From NCBI GenBank assembly GCA_020725665.1, contig DYEO01000009.1:1-64000 (forward strand): 64,000 nucleotides of DNA, given 5' to 3'. Below are positions 53,105 to 61,224 of this stretch, one piece after another. Numbering within the stretch: position 1 is the stretch's first letter; each line of letters begins with the position of its first letter. The notes under the pieces are model-generated. The model did no database searches. It was given only the letters and a program-made list of their open reading frames with translations, and was not told the DNA's origin. Made by a program: the position numbers and the translations under genes. Source of the DNA: Dethiobacter sp. (GTDB lineage Bacteria > Bacillota > Dethiobacteria > DTU022 > UBA8154).

Positions 53105-53323
53105 TCACCCTCCATCCTCATGACTATTCATCCCAACTTGGATGCTGTAAAAAAACATACTGTTCATACGCGTTTTAAGCCCTAAAAAACTCTCCATTCT
53201 CCCGGTCCGGATAAGACGAACCTTCCCATCATCGTCTTCTGCTTTGCAGTACCAGCGGCCTGCAACCGCCAGTGAAAACAGCATGTCAATACAGTAATAT
53301 TGATCCTGCTGGTAGTATGGCAT
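53105..53323 (-). CDS. Short hypothetical protein, WYL-like at best
   Basis: A 72-residue frame, MPYYQQDQYYCIDMLFSLAV then AGRWYCKAEDDDGKVRLIRT. The GRWYxxA..DDGxxRxIR stretch recalls a WYL-domain strand but is too short to name. It follows the decayed TPR gene by two bases on the same strand and could be a fragment of something larger. Confidence 0.35.
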   Translation of the reverse strand: MPYYQQDQYYCIDMLFSLAVAGRWYCKAEDDDGKVRLIRTGRMESFLGLKTRMNSMFFYSIQVGMNSHEDGG

Positions 53324-53325
53324 GC

Positions 53326-54713
53326 TCAGTTCTCTTTTAAAGGTGACATTCCTTTCAGCCAAACCAGCGCCGCGGCAGTTTTTTCCCAGGTCGCCCGGGC
53401 TTCCTTTGCATACAGAACAGCCTCGTCTTCACCCCCGGGGCTGTAATAATCAGGGAGTTGATAAGGAAGTCTCTTTTCGCCCACGAGATAAGGGAGCACG
53501 TAAGGGTTTTCTTGCAGTGCTTCCCGCAAATAAGCGTCTTTCCTCTTATCCCCGCTGCGAAAAGCCCACAGGGCTTTGCTGTAAGCCATAAAAAAGGAGG
53601 CCTCGTCGCCGTGTTCCCTGATAAATGCGGCAAATTCCACGTCCCTGCCGCTTTCCAGCAGGGAAAAAGCCAGCAGGTATCTTACCCCCTGGTTATCATC
53701 GGGGTTTAAGTGCAACAGTTTATTGAAAATAGCAATTGCCTGTTCCAGGTCCCCCCTTTCCCGGTAACAGCCGGCCAAACCTGCCAGCGAGCGCATATAC
53801 GGCCTGGTCTCAATCATACCCCAAAAATCGCCTGTGTTTTCCCTGAAAAAAGTTTCCCCCAGGGTTAGTTCATGCGTAAAGCCTCGTAAGCCAGTTTTAA
53901 ACGCTTTTCCCGGTCAAAAACCTGCCAGGCTTCATATACAATCTCTTCCGCCTGGAAAAGTTTCCCGGCAGAATACTTCTTCCCATCAATGGGCGTAGCC
54001 AGAAAATCAAGCTGGCGCCCGTTCCCCGCCGCTCCGACACCCACCCCCCGGAACAGCTTCAACCCCTTCTTGGCCTGAGCGGGAACAGGAAAGGAGCGCA
54101 TAAATGAATCGTAATCGGGCACATCCTGCGGGTGGCCCGCGGGCAAATTATCCTGCCACAGGGCTACCTTATTGTCCTCCTTGTTGCGCTCCAGCATGTA
54201 GTGGTAAATCCTGCTTTTACACATTTGCACATTATCAAGGGAATGGATCGCCGAGCGTGCAAACAGGTAATAACAGAGGCTGTCTTCCAGGTCTTTTAAA
54301 ATCCGTATACCGGAGGCAAAACCGCTGGACGGATGAAATGTTTCCACCCCCAACATACGTAAACCCTCAAGGAGTTCCGGAGAAGAAATACGCTTCGGGA
54401 CCGACAGGCTTTGGGGCAGCCCCCAAAAATGATCTTCTTCTTTGTCCCGCTTCCAGGCGTAGTGCAGAAAATCGAGCAGGGGTATCTGCGTTACGGTTGT
54501 TGCAACATCAAAAATGAAATTGCCGCTGCAGCGATCCCGTAAAACGTAGTAAACCAGGTGTTCTTTTTTCCCATTGGCGTAATTATTGATATGTACGTCC
54601 ACCGGCTTTTCCTGATACTTCAGGATACCGTGCCTGGCTACAAACAGGTGCTTTGATACAGAAACCAGCAACTGGTGCGTATAGTTAGCCAATCCCTCAC
54701 CTGCACTATCCAT
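53326..54713 (-). pseudogene. Two-domain protein: RNase H-like N-terminal region and ST7-like TPR C-terminus, broken in the middle
   Basis: The first frame (54713-53865, 282 codons) holds HLVYYVLRDRCSGNFIFDVA, LLDFLHYAWKRDKEEDHFWGLP, PKRISSPELLEGLRMLGVET and ends AEEIVYEAWQVFDREKRLKL, AYEALRMN. The second (53817-53326, open upstream to about 53870) reads ETFFRENTGDFWGMIETRPY, then LAGLAGCYRERGDLEQAIAI. The first frame's last helix is a TPR start and the second frame continues it, so a single gene has lost about 35 codons and the frame. The N-terminal part has strand and acidic positions recalling an integrase fold, which is a guess. Co-oriented with the 54741 gene. Confidence 0.6.
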
Positions 54714-54740
54714 GGTTGTCCTCCCTTAACACGATATATT

Positions 54741-55235
54741 TTATGCCTCTAATCCGGCACTCTTATCATCACCCGGTGGTTTTTTTGTTGGATAGACAAC
54801 GTCAAGATGTAATTCACCTTTTTTTGTTGTTGTAATATGGTACTTTAAAACAAACCGCTCGTCATCTTTGTAAAGTAAATCCTTCCTCTCAACCATAAAG
54901 TTCAGTAATTCATACATATATTCTGTTTGGTCCGGATCTCCGTTACAGAGCATTTTTTCAAGCTTTGACTTTATAGGTTCTGAATTCTTTTCTGCCATCA
55001 TGGAAATATTCCATACTAAAACAGCAAAAGACAAGGCTTGTTTTTTCATACGTAATGAAGTGCAACTCTTTAACAATGGTTCTGCAAAATCAATTATAAC
55101 TTCCGATAATTTGTCATCATCATTCCCCTTTACAACATTTGCCCCGGGCATTATTTCCTGAAATTCTTTTATCATTTTCCGGGTTCTATCCGCAGTTGGT
55201 CTGGAAACCTTCTTCTTTTTTTTCTTCTTAGCCAT
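54741..55235 (-). CDS. Lys-rich hypothetical protein
   Basis: A 164-residue protein starting MAKKKKKKKVSRPTADRTRK, followed by mostly helical sequence (DKLSEVIIDFAEPLLKSCTS, LSFAVLVWNISMMAEKNSEP) and a short strand section LKYHITTTKKGELHLDVVYP. No catalytic motif is seen. Similar proteins seem to precede two-domain TPR genes such as the one 27 bases downstream, so the two would have acted together. ATG without a strong ribosome site. Confidence 0.6.
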   Translation of the reverse strand: MAKKKKKKKVSRPTADRTRKMIKEFQEIMPGANVVKGNDDDKLSEVIIDFAEPLLKSCTSLRMKKQALSFAVLVWNISMMAEKNSEPIKSKLEKMLCNGDPDQTEYMYELLNFMVERKDLLYKDDERFVLKYHITTTKKGELHLDVVYPTKKPPGDDKSAGLEA

Positions 55236-55295
55236 ACTTTAATCACTCTCCAAGAATCTATACCAGGCCTATATTTTACCATACTGCATTATTTA

Positions 55296-55331
55296 CCTTA
55301 CTTACAATAATACGGCATCTTCCCGGCAAAC
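55296..55331. repeat. 36-bp direct repeat, right copy
   Basis: Matches 52329-52364 at 35 of 36 positions. In this copy it forms the 3' end of a nitroreductase-like frame on the minus strand, so the left copy is probably the displaced piece. Confidence 0.75.
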
Positions 55332-55526
55332 TCCTGCCTGCTGCTCCCCCGTATCCGCCTGCCAGCCGGCGATGTAGGTCAAGCCGGGGAATTCCCGGGC
55401 TTGTGCTTCCCTCACCCATCTCCCCGCCAGGCCCTGCTCCAGGGCAACCAGAGAAAAGTTGCACATGGCAATTCCCATATCCAAGCTACTGGATGTGGAT
55501 TTTACCCAAAGCCCTTCCCATGGCAT
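55302..55526 (-). pseudogene. Nitroreductase fragment (central part)
   Basis: GLWVKSTSSSLDMGIAMCNF, SLVALEQGLAGRWV and FPGLTYIAGWQAD resemble the FMN-loop region of the nitroreductases in which a DxGxAxxxxxLxAxexGLxGrW motif occurs. The frame then runs out into the 36-bp repeat. Both ends are missing. Confidence 0.5.
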
Positions 55527-55661
55527 TTTGCATAACCGTTAACAAGATACGCAGACTCCCTTTTTGGAATAATTTACGCCGGCACAACTGCTGCCGTCCA
55601 AATATTAAATACCCATTCGACAGCGCCTTTTATTTGTTTCCAGGATCCACACCCCGAATTT

Positions 55662-55770
55662 TTATTTAATCAGGCTGATAATATTTTCCCGCCGGGGGGC
55701 AGGTTGGGGCGGCGGCGCGGCTTTGTAACCCACTGCGATAACAAAAAACGTCGTATAACCTTTGGGGATA
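55662..55770 (-). pseudogene. Nitroreductase C-terminal fragment
   Basis: GYTTFFVIAVGYKAAPPPQP followed by APRRENIISLIK and a stop. The VAVGYxaappP and RenxxsLv pattern is the usual end of clostridial nitroreductases. It lies upstream (in the minus sense) of the central fragment, the wrong order, so these are either two genes or a rearranged one. The 5' side is cut by the IS66-like remnant. Confidence 0.5.
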
Positions 55771-56467
55771 CCCACCTATCTGGGACCCGTCCCGTTCCAG
55801 CAGTGTGCCTTTTAAGCATTTGGGTAAACTGGCACAAGGTTTTTTAACCGCTGATCGATTTAGTGCGTACAAAAAATTACTCAAGCTGATCCCGGGCTTA
55901 ACGATCGCCTTTTGCCGGGTCCATTTCCGCCGTGATTTCATCCGTGCAGCCCTTGGGGATAAATCCCTTGAACCCTGGGCCGAGCAGTGGAAGTGGCGCA
56001 TCGGCGAAATCTTTCAGCTGAACAAAGCAAGACTAAAAGATCCTGCAAGACAAAAAGATCTGGAAAAAGCCCTTGCCAAGCTGGAAGCAACCATCGCTGC
56101 CGAGCTTAAGGATCCTGCACTCAAGGAGGTACAACACAAGGTACTAAAAAGTGCCAAGAAGCACTGGGAAGGGTTAACCGTCTTTGTAAATAATCCCCGG
56201 GTGCCCATGGAGAACAATGTTGCCGAAAGGCATCTGCGCGTTGCCGCTTTGGGAAGAAACAATTATTACGGTACCCATGCAGAGTGGAGCAGCCACTTTA
56301 CGGCAATCTGCTTGACCCTTACGCAAACTGCCAGGCTGTACGGTCTTAATCCCCAGGCATATTTGCACTATTACCTGGATGGCTGTGCCGAAAGCGGCGG
56401 TGTACCTAAAGATCTAAAACCCTATCTGCCCTGGAATATTAAAGCGGAAACATTGGAGGGGAAATGA
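55760..56467 (+). pseudogene. IS66-like transposase, C-terminal half
   Basis: Reads IWDPSRSSSVPFKHLGKLAQ, GFLTADRFSAYKKLLKLI, AFCRVHFRRDFIRAA and PMENNVAERHLRVAALGRNN, the second half of a DDE_Tnp_IS66 domain with its final catalytic Glu context and a C-terminal zinc-like end. The N-terminal half with the first catalytic Asp is lost at about 55760. The stop overlaps the start of the DUF4338 gene by four bases, so the two were one operon. Confidence 0.85.
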
Positions 56468-57354
56468 TGCAAGAAGGAGATTTCCCCCGTCTGGTGCAGG
56501 GCAGGATGATTACGCTTGAAGATCTTTATAAGGTGCGCAGGCTTATTACGGATAATCCCCAGGCCAGCCGCCACAACCTTGCCGCCTTGCTCTGCCACCT
56601 CTGGGAATGGTACAGCCCCGCCGGCAAAATTAAACTTAAGAGCGCCAGGGAACTACTGGATAAATTGCACAATGCGGGGTTGATTGCCCTGCCTCCACTC
56701 AGGCAGAATAGTAAAGTTGAAAAAGTGAAGCAGCAAACACTGTTTTTAGAACCTCCGCCCACGCGCAAAAGAACACTGCAGGAACTGCTGCCTTTAAGCT
56801 TTGAGGTAGTGACGGCCAAGAACAAGTCCGCCTTGTGGAACGAGCTGATCGAGCGTTATCATTACCTCGCCTCCAGCAGACTCTTCGGTGCGAGGATGCG
56901 ATACCTGGTCTATTCCGGGGATGAAATTATTGCCGCCCTTGGCTTTTCAGCCGCGGCCTGGCAGATTGAGCCCCGGGACCGTTTCATCGGATGGGACCAA
57001 AACATACGCCGGAGCAACTTGCAGCTCATAGTCAACAATTCCCGGTTTCTCATTTTACCCTGGATCAAGTGTCAGAACCTGGTTTCCACGCTCCTTTCAC
57101 AGGTGATCAAAAGACTGCCTGATGATTGGGAAAGAACATATGGTTACCGACCGGTTTTACTTGAGACCTTTGTTGATGGTGAAAAATTCGGCGGCACTTC
57201 TTACATTGCATCAAACTGGATCTATGTGGGATTTACTAAAGGTAAAGGCCGGCAGGGTAAAGGTAAGAAAAGGATCGTCTCTGAAAAGGATGTTTTCCTT
57301 TACCCGCTGCAAAAGGACTTTAGAGAGAGGCTTGTCAAAGAGCCGGAAGAATAG
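56464..57354 (+). CDS. DUF4338 protein, DruA-like
   Basis: A 296-residue protein of the DUF4338 family, to which DruA of the Druantia defence system belongs. Family blocks: ELIERYHYLASSRLFGARMR YLVY (HYL motif, about residues 126-150), EIIAALGFSAAAWQI, RDRFIGWDQNIRRSNLQLIV, NSRFLILPWIKCQNLVSTLL and PVLLETFVDGEKFGGTSYIA. Many DUF4338 genes sit with transposases rather than with Druantia helicases, and here the start overlaps an IS66-like transposase gene by four bases (ATGA). It looks intact in length. No druE-type helicase is in the window. Confidence 0.85.
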   Translation: MMQEGDFPRLVQGRMITLEDLYKVRRLITDNPQASRHNLAALLCHLWEWYSPAGKIKLKSARELLDKLHNAGLIALPPLRQNSKVEKVKQQTLFLEPPPTRKRTLQELLPLSFEVVTAKNKSALWNELIERYHYLASSRLFGARMRYLVYSGDEIIAALGFSAAAWQIEPRDRFIGWDQNIRRSNLQLIVNNSRFLILPWIKCQNLVSTLLSQVIKRLPDDWERTYGYRPVLLETFVDGEKFGGTSYIASNWIYVGFTKGKGRQGKGKKRIVSEKDVFLYPLQKDFRERLVKEPEE

Positions 57355-57357
57355 TTA

Positions 57358-57610
57358 ATGCTTTTGGGTTACCGGGTTTACTGAATATATACGCGCCGAT
57401 CAACTTCAGCAATTTTATGGCTTTATCTTTTTCCTGGATAATACCCCTGTAGCCCTGATCCCGGAAAAAGGCCAGGATGCGGTTCAGGTTCCCCAAAAAC
57501 CTGCACCGGTAGAACTGCAAAAGCTGGTAACATATGGTAGTCTTTCTTTTTTCAAAAAATTCTCTTACTGCATGCAGGATATATTCAAGGGATACTGGAA
57601 GTGGGGGAGT
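57358..57610 (-). pseudogene. Unrecognised minus-strand fragment
   Basis: A continuous frame of about 84 codons, VSLEYILHAVREFFEKRKTT, QFYRCRFLGNLNRILAFFRD and KAIKLLKLIGAYIFSKPGN. It has protein-like composition but no start codon with a ribosome site and no family I know. Probably debris from a mobile element. Confidence 0.3.
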
Positions 57611-57872
57611 AAAAAGTCAGGCAGCAAAGAAATTGTTTTGCCACAGGATGAGCACTTAAGTCTTAAGATGGGTATGCGAAACTGATATTTGCGGAAAAGG
57701 GCGTTGCGCCAGTAGAAGCCGTGCCTTGACAGGGTAGCAGGGTACGAACAGCAGGGGCATATTTCTATCCGGGGGAAGTCATTATAAGATCGAGCGTTGG
57801 AAAGGCATTATTCTCGGGTTCAGAGAGTATGCAAGCCATTATGAATTCAGGATAGAGTCTCGTTCGGGAATT
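57611..57872. other. Gap between DUF4338 debris and the small gene at 57873
   Basis: No intact gene. From about 57770 the frame of the next gene is already open (SHYKIERWKGIILGFREYAS) but without a start codon, so the 5' end of that gene has probably been lost here. Confidence 0.4.
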
Positions 57873-58061
57873 ATGGTGGTCTTTGGTAAGACCTTATATG
57901 GTGGGTTTGCTTGTATGCCCGATTTTGGCGCCGGTTGCCATCTGGCAGGGCTTGATGATAAATACTGGAATACAGAGAAGCTTACTGAAGTGCTTGGTGA
58001 GGTAGATGGTATTACTGTGGCATCGGCACTTTATGCCCTGTCCGGTACAATCGATTTGTAA
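57873..58061 (+). CDS. Small hypothetical protein (possibly 5'-truncated)
   Basis: The ATG at 57873 gives 62 residues: MVVFGKTLYGGFACMPDFGA, GCHLAGLDDKYWNTEKLTEV and DGITVASALYAL. Upstream in-frame codons (SHYKIERWKGIILGFREYAS) also look genuine, so the real protein was about 95 residues. The pattern resembles short proteins (DUF6618-like) carried by clostridial integrative elements, a tentative match. It ends 28 bases before the RIT element. Confidence 0.5.
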   Translation: MVVFGKTLYGGFACMPDFGAGCHLAGLDDKYWNTEKLTEVLGEVDGITVASALYALSGTIDL

Positions 58062-58088
58062 TGGCTCTTGCCTGTCAAGGAGGATAGG

Positions 58089-58104
58089 GCATATTCCGTT
58101 TTTT
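58089..58104. repeat. RIT terminal inverted repeat, left
   Basis: GCATATTCCGTTTTTT, matched by its exact reverse complement at 61002-61017. The next bases inward (GATGTATTCCGATGA) are only loosely similar between the two ends. Confidence 0.85.
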
Positions 58105-58186
58105 GATGTATTCCGATGATTTTTCAAACCATGCTGGGAACGCAAGACAACTCATTACGTCCCCAGCGATATATCGGGATATTGTT

Positions 58187-59230
58187 TTAGCCCAATCCAA
58201 GCAGACGCTTGATCATTTCCTCGTTGCCGTCCCATGTAGCTTCTTCAGCTTCCGGACTAACTGAGCCGGTCACAGCCGATGCGCTCTCAATGGCTTTGCG
58301 CTTCATCTCGTTGTCTGCGCGGGCATAGATCAATGTGGTCATCGGATCGTTATGACCCAGAAACTGAGCGAGCAATTCTAGTGGCATTCCTGCCTGATAC
58401 AGAAGCATGGCACGCGTTTTCCTGACCAAGTGCGGGTGAACACAATCAGGGACTTCTGAGCACTCAGCTTTTGCAGAATCTCCGTATTTGCTGACAAATC
58501 TGGCCACGTTGTCGTCAGACATCTGCCCCTTGTTGCCATGCCGAATCGTATAGAACATGGGAACAAATCCGTCTTTTTCGGGATGGAAGTTTTTCGCATA
58601 TCTGTGAAAATGCTGAATGGTATCATCGCTAATCGGGACACTTCTCGGTTTGTTCCCTTTCCCTAACAAATAGACAACTTTTCCTACCGGATCAAAATCA
58701 CAAAAACGCATGGATAGCATTTCGCAGTCACGGGCAGCTGAGTCATACATTAACACCAGAAAGAACAAATCGCGAATCCCGATTTTCTTGGATGGATCAG
58801 GTTGGCGAAGAACAGCGGCTATTGCATTCTTGGACATATACTCCAGCATGAAGGACTTGTTCACATCTTTTTGCAGCGGGATACCTCGCAGGTCTTCCAG
58901 ATAAAAAACAAGTGTCGGTTCGATGCTGGCTACATAACGAAAAAATGAGCGGATGCGTGCCAGTCGGTGATTTCGTGTAGACGGAGTCCATTCTTTTGTC
59001 TGCTGCATTTTATCCAGAAAATTTATTACGTTCTCGCGGGAAAGATCCGCAAAGGTGAGACTCTCAACACGCTTGCCGGTTGCGCCACAGACGAAGGTAA
59101 GCAGCATATTCCACACCTGTTGCGTGGCTAGGATTGTATGCGAGCTGCGCTGAGCTTGCTTAGGTAGGAAAATGGTAAAAAACTCTCGCAGATGTGAGAA
59201 CAGGTTATCTTTAATCTTCTTCATAATCAT
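58187..59230 (-). CDS. Tyrosine recombinase, third of the RIT trio
   Basis: A 347-residue integrase: SAM-like N-terminal domain (about 10-110; LARIRSFFRYVASIEP) and catalytic domain with Arg in YDSAARDCEMLSMR, Lys in LLGKGNKPRSVPI, HPHLVRKTRAMLLYQAG (H-x-x-R) and the nucleophile in LGHNDPMTTLIYARAD. All active-site residues appear present. It overlaps the second recombinase gene by 20 bases. Two near-adjacent ATG codons (59230, 59224) could serve as start. Confidence 0.92.
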   Translation of the reverse strand: MIMKKIKDNLFSHLREFFTIFLPKQAQRSSHTILATQQVWNMLLTFVCGATGKRVESLTFADLSRENVINFLDKMQQTKEWTPSTRNHRLARIRSFFRYVASIEPTLVFYLEDLRGIPLQKDVNKSFMLEYMSKNAIAAVLRQPDPSKKIGIRDLFFLVLMYDSAARDCEMLSMRFCDFDPVGKVVYLLGKGNKPRSVPISDDTIQHFHRYAKNFHPEKDGFVPMFYTIRHGNKGQMSDDNVARFVSKYGDSAKAECSEVPDCVHPHLVRKTRAMLLYQAGMPLELLAQFLGHNDPMTTLIYARADNEMKRKAIESASAVTGSVSPEAEEATWDGNEEMIKRLLGLG

Positions 59231-60174
59231 AAACCTCCGGTATGATACCGTCTGAGCGAGTGAAGTCCATAAGAGCTAACCGCTCTGGCAGTAAATGAAT
59301 GTAGTAGTATGTGGCGGAAAAGCTTTCGTGCCCCATATAGGCACTGAGGTATGGGATCATCGCGTCCAGATCCCTTCCCTCTTCAATCCAGCGCATGAGT
59401 ATTTGTGTAGCGAAATTGTGCCGGAGAGCATAGGGAGTACAGGAACCACGGCTGGTTCCATCATTCCCGCTCATCTCCCAGCACATACTGAAAGCATCGC
59501 AGAGCCATTCGGTTGTGTAGGCCTTTCCCGATTGAGCTTGAAAGAAGTATGTTCTGTAGGGGATTAGTTTTTCCGCTATTCGGTTGTACCTCTTGCACAT
59601 CTCCATAACGCCTGCGTTAGCGGGCAGGCATCGATCCTTGTGGTGCTTTCCATCGGCGATATAAATGGTTTTATCGGTGAAGTTGAAATCCACACACCGT
59701 AGACACCGCACCTCTTTTGGACGCATTCCGCAGGAATACTGTAAACGGAAAATGACCGGCACTGTAAACTCATGCAGAACGTTTTTTTTTGCTGCTAGGG
59801 CAGCAATCCGTCGCCTCAAAAAAGTTCGTTAGTTCAACATGATTCATGATGATAGGTTGCTTGGCCTTTGGCATAGGAAAGAAAGACGGTGGCATGACAT
59901 ATGCTTCTTCGCCTGCCAGGAAGATATACCGAGCGAATCCTCGAAGCGCACTTGCTCTATTAAAGCCACCTTTGCCATTGCCTTTGGCATCGTTACACCA
60001 AGCGAACGCGATTTCTTTCGTAAGAATATTTTCGTTCGGGAAATGATTCATACAAAACCGATCAAAGTTCGCAAGGATCTTATTGTAATCTTTCACGGAA
60101 TGCCCCATTGCGGCTCTATGTTCCAGCATTTCTTGGATCTGCCTGGCAAATCCGCTTTTATATTCATATGTCAT
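59211..60174 (-). pseudogene. Tyrosine recombinase, second of the RIT trio, frameshifted in an A9 run
   Basis: The N-terminal part starts at the ATG 60174 (MTYEYKSGFARQIQEMLEHR) and leaves frame after DCCPSSKKK; the catalytic part continues in the next frame as NVLHEFTVPVIFRLQYSCGM with Arg in GMRPKEVRCL, TPYALRHNFATQIL (H-x-x-R) and MGHESFSATYYYIHL. The shift falls in nine A residues (T at 59782-59790). An eight-A run would restore the frame, so this is a one-base slip, a sequencing error or programmed slippage. Confidence 0.9.
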
Positions 60175-60962
60175 AACAGACCAACTTTCTTGGTTCTGAA
60201 CATGGAGATGTCCAGACAGCATACACGAAGGCCGTCTTTGTCTAAGGCAACATAACGTTTGGCTGAGTTCGGATTTACATGCCCAAGCATCTCACCAACG
60301 GATCGAATGGGCACTCCTGCCCGAACAAGTCTTGTGCCAAAAGTTCTCCTTAATGCGTGGAATGACTTGCCATCCCAAGCTTCATGAGAAATGCCTGCTT
60401 CGCAAAGAGATCTGACCATTATGTCCTTGCCTGTGGTATCACTTAACCTGTCATGAGGTCTTCTATGACGTACAAATATGTATGGAGAATCCGTTTCGGG
60501 GCGACCGTTCAGAATATAGTCTGCTATAGCGTTGCCTACTCCCGACGATAATTCTGTTTGAATACTCACAACGGTTTTGCCTTGGACTAAATTGATCACC
60601 TTACGATTCCAGTCGATGTCAGATCTCTTTAGGTCTAAAATGTCCACGCCTCGAAGCCCTGTCCAAAGCGTGAGCATTATGATAGCATAATCTCGTTTCC
60701 CGATAGGAGTATTTCTGTCCACACTGTCAAGAATGGCATCTGTCTCTTTGTCGGAAAAGCAAGGTAGCAATTTTCGATGTCTGGGTGCCGGGTTGATAAG
60801 GTTCCATTCAGCGTTGATAGATGCAAGTCCGGTATCAGCTAGGTATGAAAGAAATTTTCTTGTTGCGCCTATGAGCATTGATATGCTGGCTTTGTGGTTT
60901 GGAGCTGCGTTCGCAATAAAATCCTTCACATTCTCGGACGTTAGTTTGTTGAAATTCTGCAT
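60171..60962 (-). CDS. Tyrosine recombinase, first of the RIT trio
   Basis: A 263-residue integrase with a short N-terminal domain (NVKDFIANAAPNHKASISML) and a full catalytic domain: Arg in TLWTGLRGVDILDLKRSDID, Lys in LVQGKTVVSIQ, HALRRTFGTRLVRAGVP (H-x-x-R), LGHVNPNSAKRYVALD with the nucleophilic Tyr. It is shorter than usual RIT first genes (about 400 residues) and its start is only 40 bases from the inverted repeat, so the N-terminus may be trimmed. Its stop overlaps the next start (ATGA). Confidence 0.9.
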   Translation of the reverse strand: MQNFNKLTSENVKDFIANAAPNHKASISMLIGATRKFLSYLADTGLASINAEWNLINPAPRHRKLLPCFSDKETDAILDSVDRNTPIGKRDYAIIMLTLWTGLRGVDILDLKRSDIDWNRKVINLVQGKTVVSIQTELSSGVGNAIADYILNGRPETDSPYIFVRHRRPHDRLSDTTGKDIMVRSLCEAGISHEAWDGKSFHALRRTFGTRLVRAGVPIRSVGEMLGHVNPNSAKRYVALDKDGLRVCCLDISMFRTKKVGLL

Positions 60963-61001
60963 GCTATTTTGCTCAATGAAAACAAGAAACTGTCGTATTA
61001 A

Positions 61002-61017
61002 AAAAAACGGAATATGC
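61002..61017. repeat. RIT terminal inverted repeat, right
   Basis: AAAAAACGGAATATGC, the exact complement of the left end at 58089-58104. The outside flank starts with a 32-bp palindrome. Confidence 0.85.
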
Positions 61018-61047
61018 TCTAAGATTCCGATATCGGAATCTTAGAGC
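61016..61047. repeat. 32-bp perfect palindrome at the RIT right edge
   Basis: GCTCTAAGATTCCGAT is followed at once by its own reverse complement. It overlaps the last two bases of the inverted repeat. It could be a cruciform target, a recombinase binding site or the product of insertion next to a hairpin. The same ATGCTGGGAA follows it (61050) as lies inside the left end of the element (58131). Confidence 0.8.
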
Positions 61048-61224
61048 AATGCTGGGAAGCAACCCGAGCGCCTGGCAGGATTCTGCAAAAAAGAGTACGG
61101 GGAAAAGGTGGCTGCCGGCTGCCTTTTCTCTTTTTTGGAGAACAAAAGGCGATAAATCCCGGGGTTTGGGGCAGAGCCCCAAGTTTTCCTTTAATGTGCA
61201 AAATCTTTGATAATTTGAAACACC

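Larger units (their letters stand above)
58089..61017 (-). mobile_element. RIT element: three overlapping tyrosine recombinases between inverted repeats
   Basis: Three recombinase genes read in tandem on the minus strand with ATGA-type overlaps, flanked by perfect 16-bp inverted repeats (GCATATTCCGTTTTTT at 58089-58104; its complement at 61002-61017). That is the layout of RIT (recombinase in trio) elements, about 3 kb long. The middle gene has a frameshift in an A-run. Confidence 0.85.

Noticed and set aside
56464..57354. A complete Druantia system
   Set aside because: Only the DUF4338 gene is present; no druE helicase or other partners lie in the window.
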